DNA of 44,799 bases from Clostridium liquoris (GTDB lineage: Bacteria > Bacillota > Clostridia > Clostridiales > Clostridiaceae): positions 1-44,799 of the forward strand of contig NZ_PVXO01000048.1 in NCBI RefSeq assembly GCF_002995785.1, written 5' to 3'. The notes below the pieces were generated by a model. The model was not told the DNA's origin and did not search any database. It saw nothing but the letters and a program-made list of their open reading frames with translations. Each line of letters opens with the position of its first letter. The stretch's first letter is position 1. Positions 10,279-19,163 of this stretch are shown in pieces. Both the position numbers and the translations under genes were made by a program.

Positions 10279-10542
10279 ATGGAAAAGAAAAAAGCAGCAG
10301 CGCTGACATATGAAAAGGGATATGATGTGCCCGTAGTTACAGCGGCTGGCATGGGATGTATTGCAGATAAAATAATAGAAAAGGCTGAAGATAATAATGT
10401 ACCTATAGTTTATGATGATGAATTAGCAAATCTTTTAACAAGTGTAGATGTAGGCAGTGAAATACCCTATGATTTATACGAAGCTGTAGCTAAGGTTATA
10501 GCCTATGTAATGGATATAGATGAACTAATAGACAGAGGGTGA
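10279..10542 (+). CDS. FlhB C-terminal-domain homologue (FlhX / YlqH type)
   Basis: The 87-residue protein matches only the cytosolic C-terminal domain of FlhB/EscU export-gate proteins: AAALTYEKGYDVPVVTAAGMG, then IIEKAEDNNVPIVYDDELANLL and the ending LYEAVAKVIAYV. It lacks the membrane domain and the NPTH autocleavage motif; it begins just about where the post-cleavage fragment of FlhB begins. GGAGG precedes the ATG. It lies 30 bases after the FliK-like gene and 4 bases before the phosphoesterase gene, so the three are probably cotranscribed. Confidence 0.85.
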   Translation: MEKKKAAALTYEKGYDVPVVTAAGMGCIADKIIEKAEDNNVPIVYDDELANLLTSVDVGSEIPYDLYEAVAKVIAYVMDIDELIDRG

Positions 10543-10546
10543 ATAT

Positions 10547-11233
10547 ATGGCAATTTACGCAATATCAGATTTTCATTTGGCTTTTACTACAGATAAACCC
10601 ATGGATGTATTCGGAGCTAACTGGTATAAGCATGAAGAAAAAATAAAAGAAAATTGGTTAAATACCATAAACAAAGAAGATACAGTATTGATAGCAGGAG
10701 ATGTATCTTGGTCCATGAGAATGGAAGAAGGGATGATGGATTTAGAATGGATTCATAATTTACCAGGAAGAAAAATACTAGTTAAGGGAAATCATGATTA
10801 CTGGTGGACTAGTATCACTAAGCTGAATAATTTATATGGAGATATGAAATTTATTCAAAATAATCATTTTTCCTATGATGACTATGCTATATGCGGTACT
10901 CGAGGATGGATATGTCCTGGAGGAGAAAAGTTTACAGTACAGGATGAAAAGATATATAATAGGGAACTAATAAGGTTAAGATTATCTCTAGAAACTGCTG
11001 TTAAAGAGGGCTTTGATAAATTTATAATTATGCTTCATTACCCGCCAGTAAATGATAAATGTAAGGAATCTGGATTTATAGAAATATTTAAAGAATATAA
11101 TATAGAAAAGGTAGTATATGGTCATTTGCATGGTATAAGTAAAGACAAAGTATTTGAAGGAAAAGTAGACGGAATAGAATATATTTTAACTTCTTGCGAT
11201 TATTTGGATTTTAAACCTACAAGGATTCTTTAA
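10547..11233 (+). CDS. calcineurin-like metallophosphoesterase
   Basis: The 228-residue protein carries the full metallophosphoesterase set: DFH (residues 8-10), GDVSW, GNHDYWW, LHYPP and GHLHG, which together bind two metal ions. Family members hydrolyse phosphomono- or diesters, and this short cytosolic form is not specific enough to name a substrate. The start is 4 bases after the FlhB-like stop, with GAGGGTGA as ribosome-binding site inside the previous gene's end, which suggests coupling. A hairpin overlapping its stop ends the unit. Confidence 0.9.
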   Translation: MAIYAISDFHLAFTTDKPMDVFGANWYKHEEKIKENWLNTINKEDTVLIAGDVSWSMRMEEGMMDLEWIHNLPGRKILVKGNHDYWWTSITKLNNLYGDMKFIQNNHFSYDDYAICGTRGWICPGGEKFTVQDEKIYNRELIRLRLSLETAVKEGFDKFIIMLHYPPVNDKCKESGFIEIFKEYNIEKVVYGHLHGISKDKVFEGKVDGIEYILTSCDYLDFKPTRIL

Positions 11234-11245
11234 TCTTTGTAGGTT
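11214..11245 (+). terminator. hairpin at the end of the phosphoesterase unit
   Basis: A 14-bp stem with one G-T wobble (11214-11227 with 11232-11245) has a 4-base loop and spans the stop codon. The T tract after it is weak. Confidence 0.6.
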
Positions 11246-11251
11246 AAATTA

Positions 11252-11280
11252 TTGACAGCTATATTCAAAAATCGTAATAT
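11252..11280 (+). promoter_or_regulatory. promoter of the arsR / sulfur-transferase unit
   Basis: A perfect TTGACA (11252-11257) and TAATAT (11275-11280) have a 17-base spacer. The -10 lies inside the palindrome at 11271-11294. Confidence 0.75.
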
Positions 11281-11294
11281 ATAAATATAACGAT
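11271..11294 (+). promoter_or_regulatory. palindromic operator, probably for the ArsR-family regulator
   Basis: The 24-bp near-palindrome has outer half-sites ATCGT and ACGAT around an AT-rich centre with ATAT repeats. It covers the -10 element and ends beside the SD of the ArsR-family gene. This geometry fits autorepression by the adjacent regulator (inference). Confidence 0.6.
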
Positions 11295-11309
11295 GGAGGT
11301 AAATGAATT

Positions 11310-11594
11310 ATGGATAATTACAATATAAATGATTTTAATGAAAAAGCAGAAATTTTAAAAGTTCTAGCACATCCAGTTAGATTATGTATAGTTAAGGGAC
11401 TCGCAGATAAAGGACAATGCAATGTTAGTCATATGCACAACTGTCTTAATATGCCTCAGTCTACAATATCTCAACATTTACAGAAATTAAGAGCCGCAGG
11501 AATAATTAAAGGAGAGAGAAATGGATTAGAGATAAATTACAGTATTTGTGATAAAAGAATATACAATTTGATAAAGATTTTGTTTGAAGAATAA
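11310..11594 (+). CDS. ArsR-family transcriptional repressor, candidate sulfur sensor
   Basis: The 94-residue winged-helix protein has the ArsR pattern: KVLAHPVRL in the first helices, the recognition helix region QSTISQHLQKLR, and the wing GERNGLEINYSI. Cysteines are at 26, 37, 45 and 80. The classical CVC metal site of arsenic sensors is absent. The next gene is a persulfide-handling enzyme, so a thiol- or persulfide-responsive role like BigR/SqrR is plausible, but the Cys spacing does not match those exactly. GGAGG at 11295-11299 supports the ATG at 11310. A palindrome overlaps the promoter. Confidence 0.85.
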   Translation: MDNYNINDFNEKAEILKVLAHPVRLCIVKGLADKGQCNVSHMHNCLNMPQSTISQHLQKLRAAGIIKGERNGLEINYSICDKRIYNLIKILFEE

Positions 11595-11628
11595 AACTTT
11601 TATATTAATGTGTGGAGGTAATAAATGT

Positions 11629-14136
11629 ATGAATAAAAAGATTTTAATAGTAGGAGGGGTAGCGGGGGGAGCTTCTGCTGCGGCAAGAATTAGAAGGTTA
11701 GACGAAGATGTTCAAATAATTATGTTTGAAAAAGGAGAATTTATTTCTTTTGCTAATTGCGGTTTGCCATACCATATAGGAGAAACTATAAAGGAAAGGG
11801 AAAGGCTTATAGTTCAAACTCCAGAAGCTATGGAAGGTAAATTTAATATAGACGTAAGAATAAATAGTGAGGTAACAGAAGTAGATGAAAAAAATAAAAA
11901 GGTAAAGGTAAATAGTAAAGAAAAAGGTATTTATGAAGAAAGTTATGATTACCTTATACTTTCACCAGGAGCAAAACCAATTAAGCCTCCTATTCAAGGT
12001 ATAGACAGTGATAAAATATTTACTTTAAGAAATATACCAGATACAGATGCCATTAAAGCATTGGTGGATAGTAAAAAAGTAAAAAGCGCTGTAGTAATTG
12101 GCGGAGGTTATATTGGTGTTGAAATGGCTGAAAATTTAACTCACAGGGGTATAAAAGTAGCCTTGGTAGAAGCAGCACCTCATATTCTAGCACCCTTTGA
12201 TTCAGATATGGTTACCTATGCTGAAAGTGAGCTTCAGGATAATGGAGTAGGTGTAATCTTAAAAAATGGGGTAAAGGCATTTAAAGATTATGAAAATAGA
12301 ATAGGGGTAATATTAAATAGCGGAAAAATATTAGAAACAGATATGGTTATACTAGCTATTGGAGTTAAACCAGATACAGATTTTATAAAGAACACTGGAA
12401 TAAAGCTAGGCTCTAAAGGTCATATCCTAGTAAATGAATATATGCAGACAAATATACCTAACATTTATGCAGTAGGGGATGCTATAGAGGTAGTAGATTT
12501 TATAAATAAAACTAATACCACAATACCACTTGCAGGACCGGCAAATAAACAGGGAAGAATAGCAGCAGATAATATATGCGGATTAAATTCTAAATATAAA
12601 GGAACCCAGGGAACCTCTATAATAAAGGTGTTTGATTTAACCGCTGCAAATACGGGCAATAATGAAAGAACATTGGAAAGACTAAATATACCATATAAAG
12701 TTATATATGTTCACCCTCAATCTCATGCTGCATATTACCCTGGTTCAATACCTATGAGCATAAAATTAATATTCAATGAAGAAGGTAAGATTTTAGGGGC
12801 TCAGGCCTGTGGATATGATGGAATAGATAAGAGAATAGATGATATAGCTACAGTTATGAGACTGAATGGAACAGTATATGATTTAGAGGAGTTAGAACTA
12901 TCTTATGCACCACCATATTCTTCAGCAAAGGATCCTGTAAATATGGCTGGCTTCGTAGCAGAAAATGTATTAGCTAATAGGGTAGAAATGATTTTACCTA
13001 AGGATATAGATAATAGGGACAAGGATAATACCATACTGCTAGATGTAAGAAGCACATTAGAAAGTGCGGCAGGTTATATAGAGGGTACTATAAATATACC
13101 TTTGGAGGTTCTAAGAAATAGATTAAATGAACTAGACAAAAGTAAAGAAATATTAATTTACTGCAAAATAGGACTAAGGGGATATATAGCCTATAGAATA
13201 TTAAAATCCAAGGGATTTAAAGTTAAAAATTTGACAGGTGGATACAGCACATATATTATGAGTAAGTTTACACCAGATGAAGTGGATGCAGATGAATTTA
13301 AAGGGAATAACCATAAAAATCAGGGCTGCTGTCATTGTTCCAAAGAAGATATAAATTCGCAGGTTTCTAATAGTAATGACATAAAAAATGTGGATAAAGT
13401 GGACAAAGAGTTAGATATATGTGGATTAAGCTGCCCAGGACCATTAATGCAGGTGAATTCCACAATAGGATATATGGAAGAAGGAGAAATACTAAAGGTA
13501 AAGGCTTCAGATCCAGGATTTTTTCCAGATGTAAAAGCTTGGTGCAGGAGAACTAACAATGAACTTTTGGAAATTAAAAAGGACAAAGGTTTAATTATAG
13601 CTGTGATAAAAAAGGGCTGTAAGAAAGCAAATAATGTTTCTGTAGGGATTAGCGATATATCTGAAAAGGACAACAAAACCATTGTAGTATTTAGTGGAGA
13701 TTTTGATAAGGCTATAGCTTCTTTTATAATTGCTAATGGAGCAGCAGCTATGGGGAAAAAGGTTACTATGTTCTTTACCTTCTGGGGATTAAATATTTTA
13801 AGAAAACCAGAAAAGGTTAGTGTAAGTAAAGGATTTATGGATAAGATGTTTGGTGCCATGATGCCAAGGGGAAGCAAAAAATTAAAGCTTTCTAATATGA
13901 ATATGCTTGGTATGGGTACAAAGATGATGAGAAAAGTAATGAAAGATAAAAATATAAGTTCCCTGGAAGATCTTATAAAATCTGCTGTTGATAGCGGAAT
14001 AAATATTGTGGCTTGTCAAATGTCTATGGATGTTATGGGGCTTAAAGAAGAAGAACTTATAGATGGAGTAAAAATAGGAGGAGTCGGCTATTACCTAGGA
14101 GAAGCTGAAGATTCAAATGTAAATCTATTTATTTAA
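11629..14136 (+). CDS. CoA-disulfide reductase - rhodanese - TusA - DsrE fusion protein
   Basis: This 835-residue protein joins four sulfur modules. Residues 1-445 are a CoA-disulfide/persulfide reductase-like FAD enzyme (GGVAGGASAAARIRR; active C44 in FANCGLPYHIG). About 460-550 is a rhodanese with C512 in CKIGLRG. A Cys cluster (C567, C568, C570) lies in the linker. About 595-665 is TusA-like, with C602 in the CPGP motif. The C-terminal ~160 residues are DsrE/DsrF-like, with C796. Each module has its catalytic Cys, so the chain could pass sulfane sulfur internally (inference). The start at ATG 11629 follows GGAGG at 11614-11618; an earlier in-frame start at 11584 precedes that SD. It is cotranscribed with the ArsR-family gene. 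Confidence 0.92.
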   Translation: MNKKILIVGGVAGGASAAARIRRLDEDVQIIMFEKGEFISFANCGLPYHIGETIKERERLIVQTPEAMEGKFNIDVRINSEVTEVDEKNKKVKVNSKEKGIYEESYDYLILSPGAKPIKPPIQGIDSDKIFTLRNIPDTDAIKALVDSKKVKSAVVIGGGYIGVEMAENLTHRGIKVALVEAAPHILAPFDSDMVTYAESELQDNGVGVILKNGVKAFKDYENRIGVILNSGKILETDMVILAIGVKPDTDFIKNTGIKLGSKGHILVNEYMQTNIPNIYAVGDAIEVVDFINKTNTTIPLAGPANKQGRIAADNICGLNSKYKGTQGTSIIKVFDLTAANTGNNERTLERLNIPYKVIYVHPQSHAAYYPGSIPMSIKLIFNEEGKILGAQACGYDGIDKRIDDIATVMRLNGTVYDLEELELSYAPPYSSAKDPVNMAGFVAENVLANRVEMILPKDIDNRDKDNTILLDVRSTLESAAGYIEGTINIPLEVLRNRLNELDKSKEILIYCKIGLRGYIAYRILKSKGFKVKNLTGGYSTYIMSKFTPDEVDADEFKGNNHKNQGCCHCSKEDINSQVSNSNDIKNVDKVDKELDICGLSCPGPLMQVNSTIGYMEEGEILKVKASDPGFFPDVKAWCRRTNNELLEIKKDKGLIIAVIKKGCKKANNVSVGISDISEKDNKTIVVFSGDFDKAIASFIIANGAAAMGKKVTMFFTFWGLNILRKPEKVSVSKGFMDKMFGAMMPRGSKKLKLSNMNMLGMGTKMMRKVMKDKNISSLEDLIKSAVDSGINIVACQMSMDVMGLKEEELIDGVKIGGVGYYLGEAEDSNVNLFI

Positions 14137-14139
14137 TGC

Positions 14140-14182
14140 AAAAAGCATATGGTGCACAACGGTTGAGCACCATATGCTTTTT
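14140..14182 (+). terminator. intrinsic terminator after the sulfur-transferase gene
   Basis: A 16-bp perfect stem (14140-14155 with 14167-14182) with an 11-base loop ends in a T run. Confidence 0.9.
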
Positions 14183-14252
14183 CCTTGTATTGTATTATAA
14201 TTGTAGATAAAGTATTATTAAGATAATAATAACTAGCGAGGGGGCATAGGCT

Positions 14253-15041
14253 ATGGCTATAATAGAATGGAAAACTTTTTTAATACCCTATGAGCAGGCT
14301 GTGGAAGAATTGAAAGTAAAGTTTAGAAGCATAAGAAGAGAATATAGGAGAAAGAATGAATACTCACCTATAGAGTTTGTAACCGGCAGGGTTAAGGAAA
14401 TATCCAGCATGCTTGAAAAAGCTAATAAGTTTGACATACCTCTAGATAGAATAGAATATGAAATGGAGGATATAGCAGGAATTAGAGTAATGTGTCAATT
14501 TGTAGATGATATCGAGAAGGTAGTTAATTTAATGAGACAAAGAACGGATATGCAGATTATATATGAAAAAGATTATATTACTGACGTAAAAACTAGTGGA
14601 TATAGGAGCTATCATGTAATAATAAGGTATCCAGTTAATATGGCAGATGGAAGAAAGGATATACTTGCAGAATTCCAAATAAGAACTTTAGCTATGAATT
14701 TTTGGGCTACTATAGAGCATTCTTTAAATTATAAATATAAGCATGATATACCACAGGAAATAAAATATAAGCTTAAATCTGCTGCTGATGCTGCCTTTCA
14801 GTTAGATCAAATGATGCTTGAAATAAAGGATGAGATAAAAGATGCACAAAAATTATTTGAGGTTAAATCTAATATAATATCAAATATAATGGATAATATA
14901 ATTACTTTATCTTCCATAGGGAAATCTGCAGAATCCATGAGATATCAAACTCAACTAAATAAATTGATTGAAGAGGGGGAAGTGTTTGAACTTAACAATC
15001 TGTTAATGGCTACGGAAAAAACTCTAGAAATGTATAAGTAA
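14253..15041 (+). CDS. relQ: small alarmone synthetase, RelQ type ((p)ppGpp synthetase)
   Basis: The 262-residue protein is a RelA/SpoT synthetase domain without a hydrolase or TGS/ACT domains. Diagnostic segments are EYRRKNEYSPIEFVTGRVK, DIAGIRVMC, TDVKTSGYRSYHV and the EFQIRTLAMNFWATIEHSLNYKY block. It would transfer pyrophosphate from ATP to GDP or GTP. It is somewhat longer than typical RelQ (about 210 residues), the extra being a helical C-terminal tail. GAGGGGG precedes the ATG. It is a single-gene unit, convergent with leuS. Confidence 0.92.
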   Translation: MAIIEWKTFLIPYEQAVEELKVKFRSIRREYRRKNEYSPIEFVTGRVKEISSMLEKANKFDIPLDRIEYEMEDIAGIRVMCQFVDDIEKVVNLMRQRTDMQIIYEKDYITDVKTSGYRSYHVIIRYPVNMADGRKDILAEFQIRTLAMNFWATIEHSLNYKYKHDIPQEIKYKLKSAADAAFQLDQMMLEIKDEIKDAQKLFEVKSNIISNIMDNIITLSSIGKSAESMRYQTQLNKLIEEGEVFELNNLLMATEKTLEMYK

Positions 15042-15077
15042 AAGGCATGTAGTGCACCCACTACATACCTTTTACTT
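15036..15077. terminator. bidirectional terminator between relQ and leuS
   Basis: A 19-bp stem with one mismatch (15036-15054 with 15059-15077) and a 4-base loop spans the relQ stop and touches the leuS stop. Confidence 0.8.
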
Positions 15078-17514
15078 ATTTTACAACTATATTTACAAGC
15101 CTTCCCTTTATAACAATTACTTTTACAATGTTTTTGCCTTCAGTATGTTTTTTTATATCCTCACTATTTAAAGCCGCTTCTTTGATAGCAGTTTCTGAAA
15201 AGTCTGATGGAATATTTATTCTTCCCTTAACTTTACCATTAATTTGAATAGCTATTTCAATTTCATCTTTAATTAATGCATCAGGATTGAATTCTGGCCA
15301 TTTTGTATTAAATATTGAGAATGGCATTCCTAAAAGTTCCCATTGTTCTTCTGCAAAATGAGGAGCAAAAGGAGAAATTAATTTTATAAAATCAACTAAA
15401 CATTCATTTAAGAATGAAGCATTCTTTGTTTTCTCATTTATATATTTAGATAGACCATTAGTGTATTCCATAAGTCTTGCAATACAAGTATTAAACTGCA
15501 TTTTATCAGCATCTTCTGTAATGGATTTTATAGTAAAGTGTCTAATATAATTTAATTCTTTTTCCGTCTTATCCAAGGTGGTTTTATCATTAACAGGAGT
15601 ATTTATATAATCTCTACAGGATTCTAACGTTCTCTCTACCCTATCTATAAATCTTCCCATAGATTTTATACCGTCATCGCTCCATGCTCCACCTTCAGTG
15701 TAGTCAAATCCAAACATTAAATACATTCTAAATACATCTGCACCAAATTCTTTAATGTAATCATCTGGTGAAATAGTATTTCCTTTTGATTTACTCATTT
15801 TCTGTCCATCTGGCCCAAGTATTAATCCCTGATGGGTTAAGGAAGTAAATGGTTCATCAAAATTTAGATAGCCCATATCTCTTAATGCTTTAGTAATAAA
15901 CCTTGCATATAAAAGGTGCATACAAGCATGTTCTGGTCCACCTACATATTTGTCTACTGGAAGCATCTCGTTTATCAAATCTGTATCAAAAGCTTTTCCG
16001 CTATTTTTGCTATCAGGATATCTTAAATAATACCAGGAAGAGCATACAAAGGTATCTAGGGTATCTGCATCTCTCTTTGCTGGCCTACCACAAACTGGGC
16101 AAGTAGTGTTTATAAACTCATCACATTTTGCTAGAGGAGATTTTCCATCAGGAGCAAATTCCACATTATATGGGAGTTTAACAGGCAACTGATCCTCTGG
16201 AACAGGTACTGAGCCACATTTATCACAGTGTATTATTGGAATGGGAGCTCCCCAATATCTTTGCCTTGATACCAGCCAATCCCTTAGTCTATAGTTAACT
16301 TTTTTAGAACCCAAGTTTTCTTTTGAAAGCTTTTCTATTATAGCTTTTCTTCCTTCTTCTGAATTCATTCCGTTAAACTCATGGCTATTTACCATTGTAC
16401 CGGATTCTGTATAAGGGAGAGATTCTCCACCTTCTATAACTCTTTCTATTGGTAAATTGTATTTAGAAGCAAAAGCAAAGTCCCTTTCATCATGTGCAGG
16501 AACTGCCATTACAGCACCTGTACCATAAGTGCTTAATACATAGTCTGCAACCCATACAGGAACCTTTCTTCCGTTAACAGGATTTACTGCATAAGCACCT
16601 GTAAATACCCCAGTTTTTTCTCTTGTAATGGATTGCCTTTCTATATCAGATTGTTTTTTAGTCTGTTCTTTGTATGCATTAACTGCTTCTTTATATTCTT
16701 TTGTAGTAATTTTATCTACTAATGGACTTTCAGGTGCTAGAACAACATAAGTTACACCAAATAATGTATCAGCTCTAGTAGTAAATACATTAAAGGAGAC
16801 ATCTGAATTTACAATTTTAAAAGTAACTTCTGCTCCTGTGGATTTTCCAATCCAATGCCTTTGCATAGCTTTTGTTTTTTCAGGCCAATCCAATCCATCA
16901 AGTTTTTCTAATAACTCCTCTGCATAATCTGTTATTTTTAGGAACCATTGAGTTAAATTCTTTTTTGTAACCTCAGTGCCGCATCTTTCACAACATCCAT
17001 CTAAAACCTGCTCATTGGCAAGAACAGTATTACAACTTGGGCACCAGTTTACAGGAGCTTTTTTCCTATATGCTAAACCTTTTTTATATAACTGTAAAAA
17101 TAACCATTGAGTCCATTTATAATAATCAGGTTTACAGGTAATAACTTCATTTTCCCAGTTAAACATAGCACCCATAGCTTTTAGTTGTTGTTCCATGGTT
17201 TCTATATTTTTAAAGGTTGAATCTTTTGGGTGAATTCCTGTTTTTATAGCAAAATTTTCAGCAGGGAGACCAAAAGCATCAAAACCCATAGGCTGGAATA
17301 CATTATAACCTTGCATTCTTTTAACCCTTGCCCAAGAATCTACTGGAGCATAGTTAAACCAGTGACCAGCATGAAGTTTACTTCCAGAAGGGTAGGAGAA
17401 CATTTCAAGTACATATAATTTCTTACCTTTCTTATTTTTATCAAATCTATAAAGCTTTGATTCATCCCAGATTCGCTGCCATTTTTTATCGATATCAGTG
17501 CTATATTTAGCCAT
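15076..17514 (-). CDS. leuS: leucyl-tRNA synthetase
   Basis: The class I synthetase charges tRNA-Leu. The HIGH-type motif is HAGH at residues 48-51 and the KMSKS loop is at 572-576. The CP1 editing domain lies between them, and Cys pairs (CPSC, CERC, CDKC, CPVC) are in the usual zinc-binding inserts. The length of 812 is normal for bacterial LeuRS. I prefer the ATG at 17514 because AAAGGAG is 8 bases before it; the in-frame ATG at 17520 is too close to that SD. A leucine T-box leader with its own promoter lies upstream. Confidence 0.97.
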   Translation of the reverse strand: MAKYSTDIDKKWQRIWDESKLYRFDKNKKGKKLYVLEMFSYPSGSKLHAGHWFNYAPVDSWARVKRMQGYNVFQPMGFDAFGLPAENFAIKTGIHPKDSTFKNIETMEQQLKAMGAMFNWENEVITCKPDYYKWTQWLFLQLYKKGLAYRKKAPVNWCPSCNTVLANEQVLDGCCERCGTEVTKKNLTQWFLKITDYAEELLEKLDGLDWPEKTKAMQRHWIGKSTGAEVTFKIVNSDVSFNVFTTRADTLFGVTYVVLAPESPLVDKITTKEYKEAVNAYKEQTKKQSDIERQSITREKTGVFTGAYAVNPVNGRKVPVWVADYVLSTYGTGAVMAVPAHDERDFAFASKYNLPIERVIEGGESLPYTESGTMVNSHEFNGMNSEEGRKAIIEKLSKENLGSKKVNYRLRDWLVSRQRYWGAPIPIIHCDKCGSVPVPEDQLPVKLPYNVEFAPDGKSPLAKCDEFINTTCPVCGRPAKRDADTLDTFVCSSWYYLRYPDSKNSGKAFDTDLINEMLPVDKYVGGPEHACMHLLYARFITKALRDMGYLNFDEPFTSLTHQGLILGPDGQKMSKSKGNTISPDDYIKEFGADVFRMYLMFGFDYTEGGAWSDDGIKSMGRFIDRVERTLESCRDYINTPVNDKTTLDKTEKELNYIRHFTIKSITEDADKMQFNTCIARLMEYTNGLSKYINEKTKNASFLNECLVDFIKLISPFAPHFAEEQWELLGMPFSIFNTKWPEFNPDALIKDEIEIAIQINGKVKGRINIPSDFSETAIKEAALNSEDIKKHTEGKNIVKVIVIKGRLVNIVVK

Positions 17515-17565
17515 GTCCATCGCTCCTTTAATAAGTATATTTTATGATTAATTTATATTTTACAA

Positions 17566-17785
17566 ATAAAAAAACTTCCTCTCTTTTTTAAGAGACGAAG
17601 TTAAAAATCCGCGGTACCACTCTAATTAAAACCTATGGCAGGCTTTCCCTTGAAATTATAACGGAATAACCGTATCTGCTTTTAGCAGATAAACTCCTAG
17701 GTGAGTTCATATTCTATTACTACTGTTTTGCACCTTCCAACAGCTCTCTTAAAGTAAAGAAAATACTACTACTCCTATTCATAGT
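17566..17785 (-). ncRNA. T-box leader of leuS (Leu, CUC specifier)
   Basis: On the minus strand the T-box core, TAATTAGAGTGGTACCGCGG, lies at 17609-17628. It is followed by a terminator hairpin (17573-17602) and a U run. Stem I contains the AGAGAGCTGTTGGAAGGTGC apical region. The specifier loop reads GAACTCACC, with CTC at 17705-17703 followed by a purine. Uncharged tRNA-Leu would stabilise the antiterminator and allow leuS transcription. Confidence 0.93.
17573..17602 (-). terminator. T-box terminator of leuS
   Basis: The stem pairs AACTTCGTCTCTT with its near-complement (one mismatch) and is followed on the minus strand by seven or more U residues. Confidence 0.85.
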
Positions 17786-17807
17786 TTTAATTATAAATTT
17801 ATATTAA

Positions 17808-17836
17808 ATTCTATATCATTAGTGAAATGTTGTCAA
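17808..17836 (-). promoter_or_regulatory. promoter of the leuS leader
   Basis: On the minus strand TTGACA (17836-17831) and TAGAAT (17813-17808) have a 17-base spacer. Transcription would start near 17801, at the T-box 5' end. Confidence 0.8.
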
Positions 17837-17847
17837 GGATATAAAAT

Positions 17848-17875
17848 AAAAACTCTTGATAAATCAAGAGTTTTT
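17848..17875 (-). terminator. terminator after tRNA-Gln
   Basis: A 13-bp perfect stem (17848-17860 with 17863-17875) with a 2-base spacer begins just after the tRNA 3' end. U-rich sequence follows on the minus strand. Confidence 0.75.
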
Positions 17876-17876
17876 A

Positions 17877-17951
17877 TGGCTGCCCATGCTGGACTCGAAC
17901 CAACACATACCTGCTCCAGAGGCAGGCGCCTTACCATTTGGCTAATGGGCA
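17877..17951 (-). tRNA. tRNA-Gln (anticodon CUG)
   Basis: The 75-base cloverleaf is complete: acceptor TGCCCAT/ATGGGCA with the U1-A72 pair typical of tRNA-Gln, D arm GCC..GGC, anticodon arm CCTGC-CTCTGGA-GCAGG, and T arm GTTGG-TTCGAGT-CCAGC. Discriminator G and an encoded CCA follow. The anticodon CTG in the 7-base loop reads CAG (Gln). It is a lone tRNA between leuS and a membrane protein gene. Confidence 0.96.
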
Positions 17952-18015
17952 TCATTTAAAATTTGTGGTTTTTTAGTTGCCAACATTTATTATTATATCA
18001 AATTATGAAATAGTG

Positions 18016-18534
18016 TCAATACTTTTTTTGAAAAAACTTTTTTTCAATTTCACATATAAAAAGTGTTAAGGCATAGTCATACAAAAAGAACACAACTTCA
18101 GCAGCTAATATCAATATAGGTATAGGAATAAAAAACTTATTTAAATCTATATTAGGAAGAAAGTTTTTATAAATAAAAAATGAAACTAGGAGAGAAAAAT
18201 TGAAAAAAGCAAATTTCAAAATTAGCTCTAGGGGTATTTTTCTTAGTTTTTCTATATATAATTTAACAATGCCATATAATCCAAAAAAAATTATATATAG
18301 TAAAACCGAGCCTTTAAATCCTATAATAAATAGGCTTAGTAAGCAAGTGCCTATATAATTTATAATCCCTACTTTTAAATTAGTACTTATTATACCTATA
18401 GGTATTAAGGAAGAGGCAATAATCAATAAAAATAATTTATTAGTGGGAACTAAAGTACTTAAATATATAAATATTAATCCTAAAGCAGTTAATAGACCTC
18501 CTCGGGCTAGATAAGAAGTTTTCAAAATTATCAT
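18016..18534 (-). CDS. small multi-pass membrane protein of unknown function
   Basis: I do not recognise the family. The 172-residue chain has about five hydrophobic segments (roughly 10-30, 32-50, 55-75, 75-95, 110-130 and 138-160, some short) and a charged, Lys-rich C-terminus. The small size and topology recall S components or other accessory membrane proteins, but no motif fixes this. The ATG at 18534 directly abuts AGGAG, leaving no spacer; a TTG at 18525 (MKTSYLARGG) sits 9 bases after the SD and is the likelier start. It lies between the dnaJ-like gene and tRNA-Gln, on the same strand. Confidence 0.7.
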   Translation of the reverse strand: MIILKTSYLARGGLLTALGLIFIYLSTLVPTNKLFLLIIASSLIPIGIISTNLKVGIINYIGTCLLSLFIIGFKGSVLLYIIFFGLYGIVKLYIEKLRKIPLELILKFAFFNFSLLVSFFIYKNFLPNIDLNKFFIPIPILILAAEVVFFLYDYALTLFICEIEKKFFQKKY

Positions 18535-18545
18535 CTCCTATTTCT

Positions 18546-19163
18546 TTAACAGCAACTTATAAAATCTCCTCCACAACATTCACAACAGCAGTCTAAGAAA
18601 TATAGAGTAGTACACATCTGACAAAGACCTTTATCGTTACCATTTCTATTATTGTAGTAAGGCTGTCTATAAGATCTATTCATATTATTTATACGATTAA
18701 AGGCATCTCTATATTCCATATTATTAGGATCCATATTACAAGCTGTTCTTATGTAATTATTGGCAGCATCATACCAACCTTTGTTTAAACTAATCACGCC
18801 CATAAGAAAATTCCATTCTGCATTTCTTGTAGAAGTCCTGCTCAATTTTTCCTCAGCAGTAGATAAATTGCCATTTTGAATATCCATTCTTATAGATTGA
18901 TAGTCCATATAATTGTTAGAATCATTGTATGAATCGGAATTATAAGAAGTTGAGCTATATGAGCTGCTGCTATTATCTGCATTCTTCATAAGATAATCAT
19001 AGGCTTCGTTTAACTCTCTCATTTTTTCTTCTGCTAAATCTTTTAGTGGATTATTTTCATATTGATCTGGATGATATTTTTTGGCTAGTTTCCTATAAGC
19101 TTTTTTTATTTCTTCTTTAGAGGATCCTTCTTTTACACCAAGTACTTCATATGGATTTGTCAT
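18546..19163 (-). CDS. J-domain protein with Cys-rich C-terminus
   Basis: The 205-residue protein starts with a J domain (residues 2-65: [20 protein letters not shown], then the HPD motif in KKYHPDQ), which stimulates an Hsp70 ATPase. A Ser/Asn/Tyr-rich linker and a TPR-like segment follow. The end is Cys-rich: CQMC and then [16 protein letters not shown], probably metal-binding or membrane-proximal. The ATG at 19163 begins directly at the J domain with AAGGAG upstream; the reading frame stays open further upstream but that part is not family-like. It overlaps the preceding DUF5685 gene by 17 bases, suggesting translational coupling. Confidence 0.88.
   Translation of the reverse strand: MTNPYEVLGVKEGSSKEEIKKAYRKLAKKYHPDQYENNPLKDLAEEKMRELNEAYDYLMKNADNSSSSYSSTSYNSDSYNDSNNYMDYQSIRMDIQNGNLSTAEEKLSRTSTRNAEWNFLMGVISLNKGWYDAANNYIRTACNMDPNNMEYRDAFNRINNMNRSYRQPYYNNRNGNDKGLCQMCTTLYFLDCCCECCGGDFISCC

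Noticed and set aside
13332-13877. 181-codon open frame on the minus strand inside the sulfur-transferase fusion gene
   Set aside because: It is antisense to TusA/DsrE domains with intact catalytic motifs and shows no family features.
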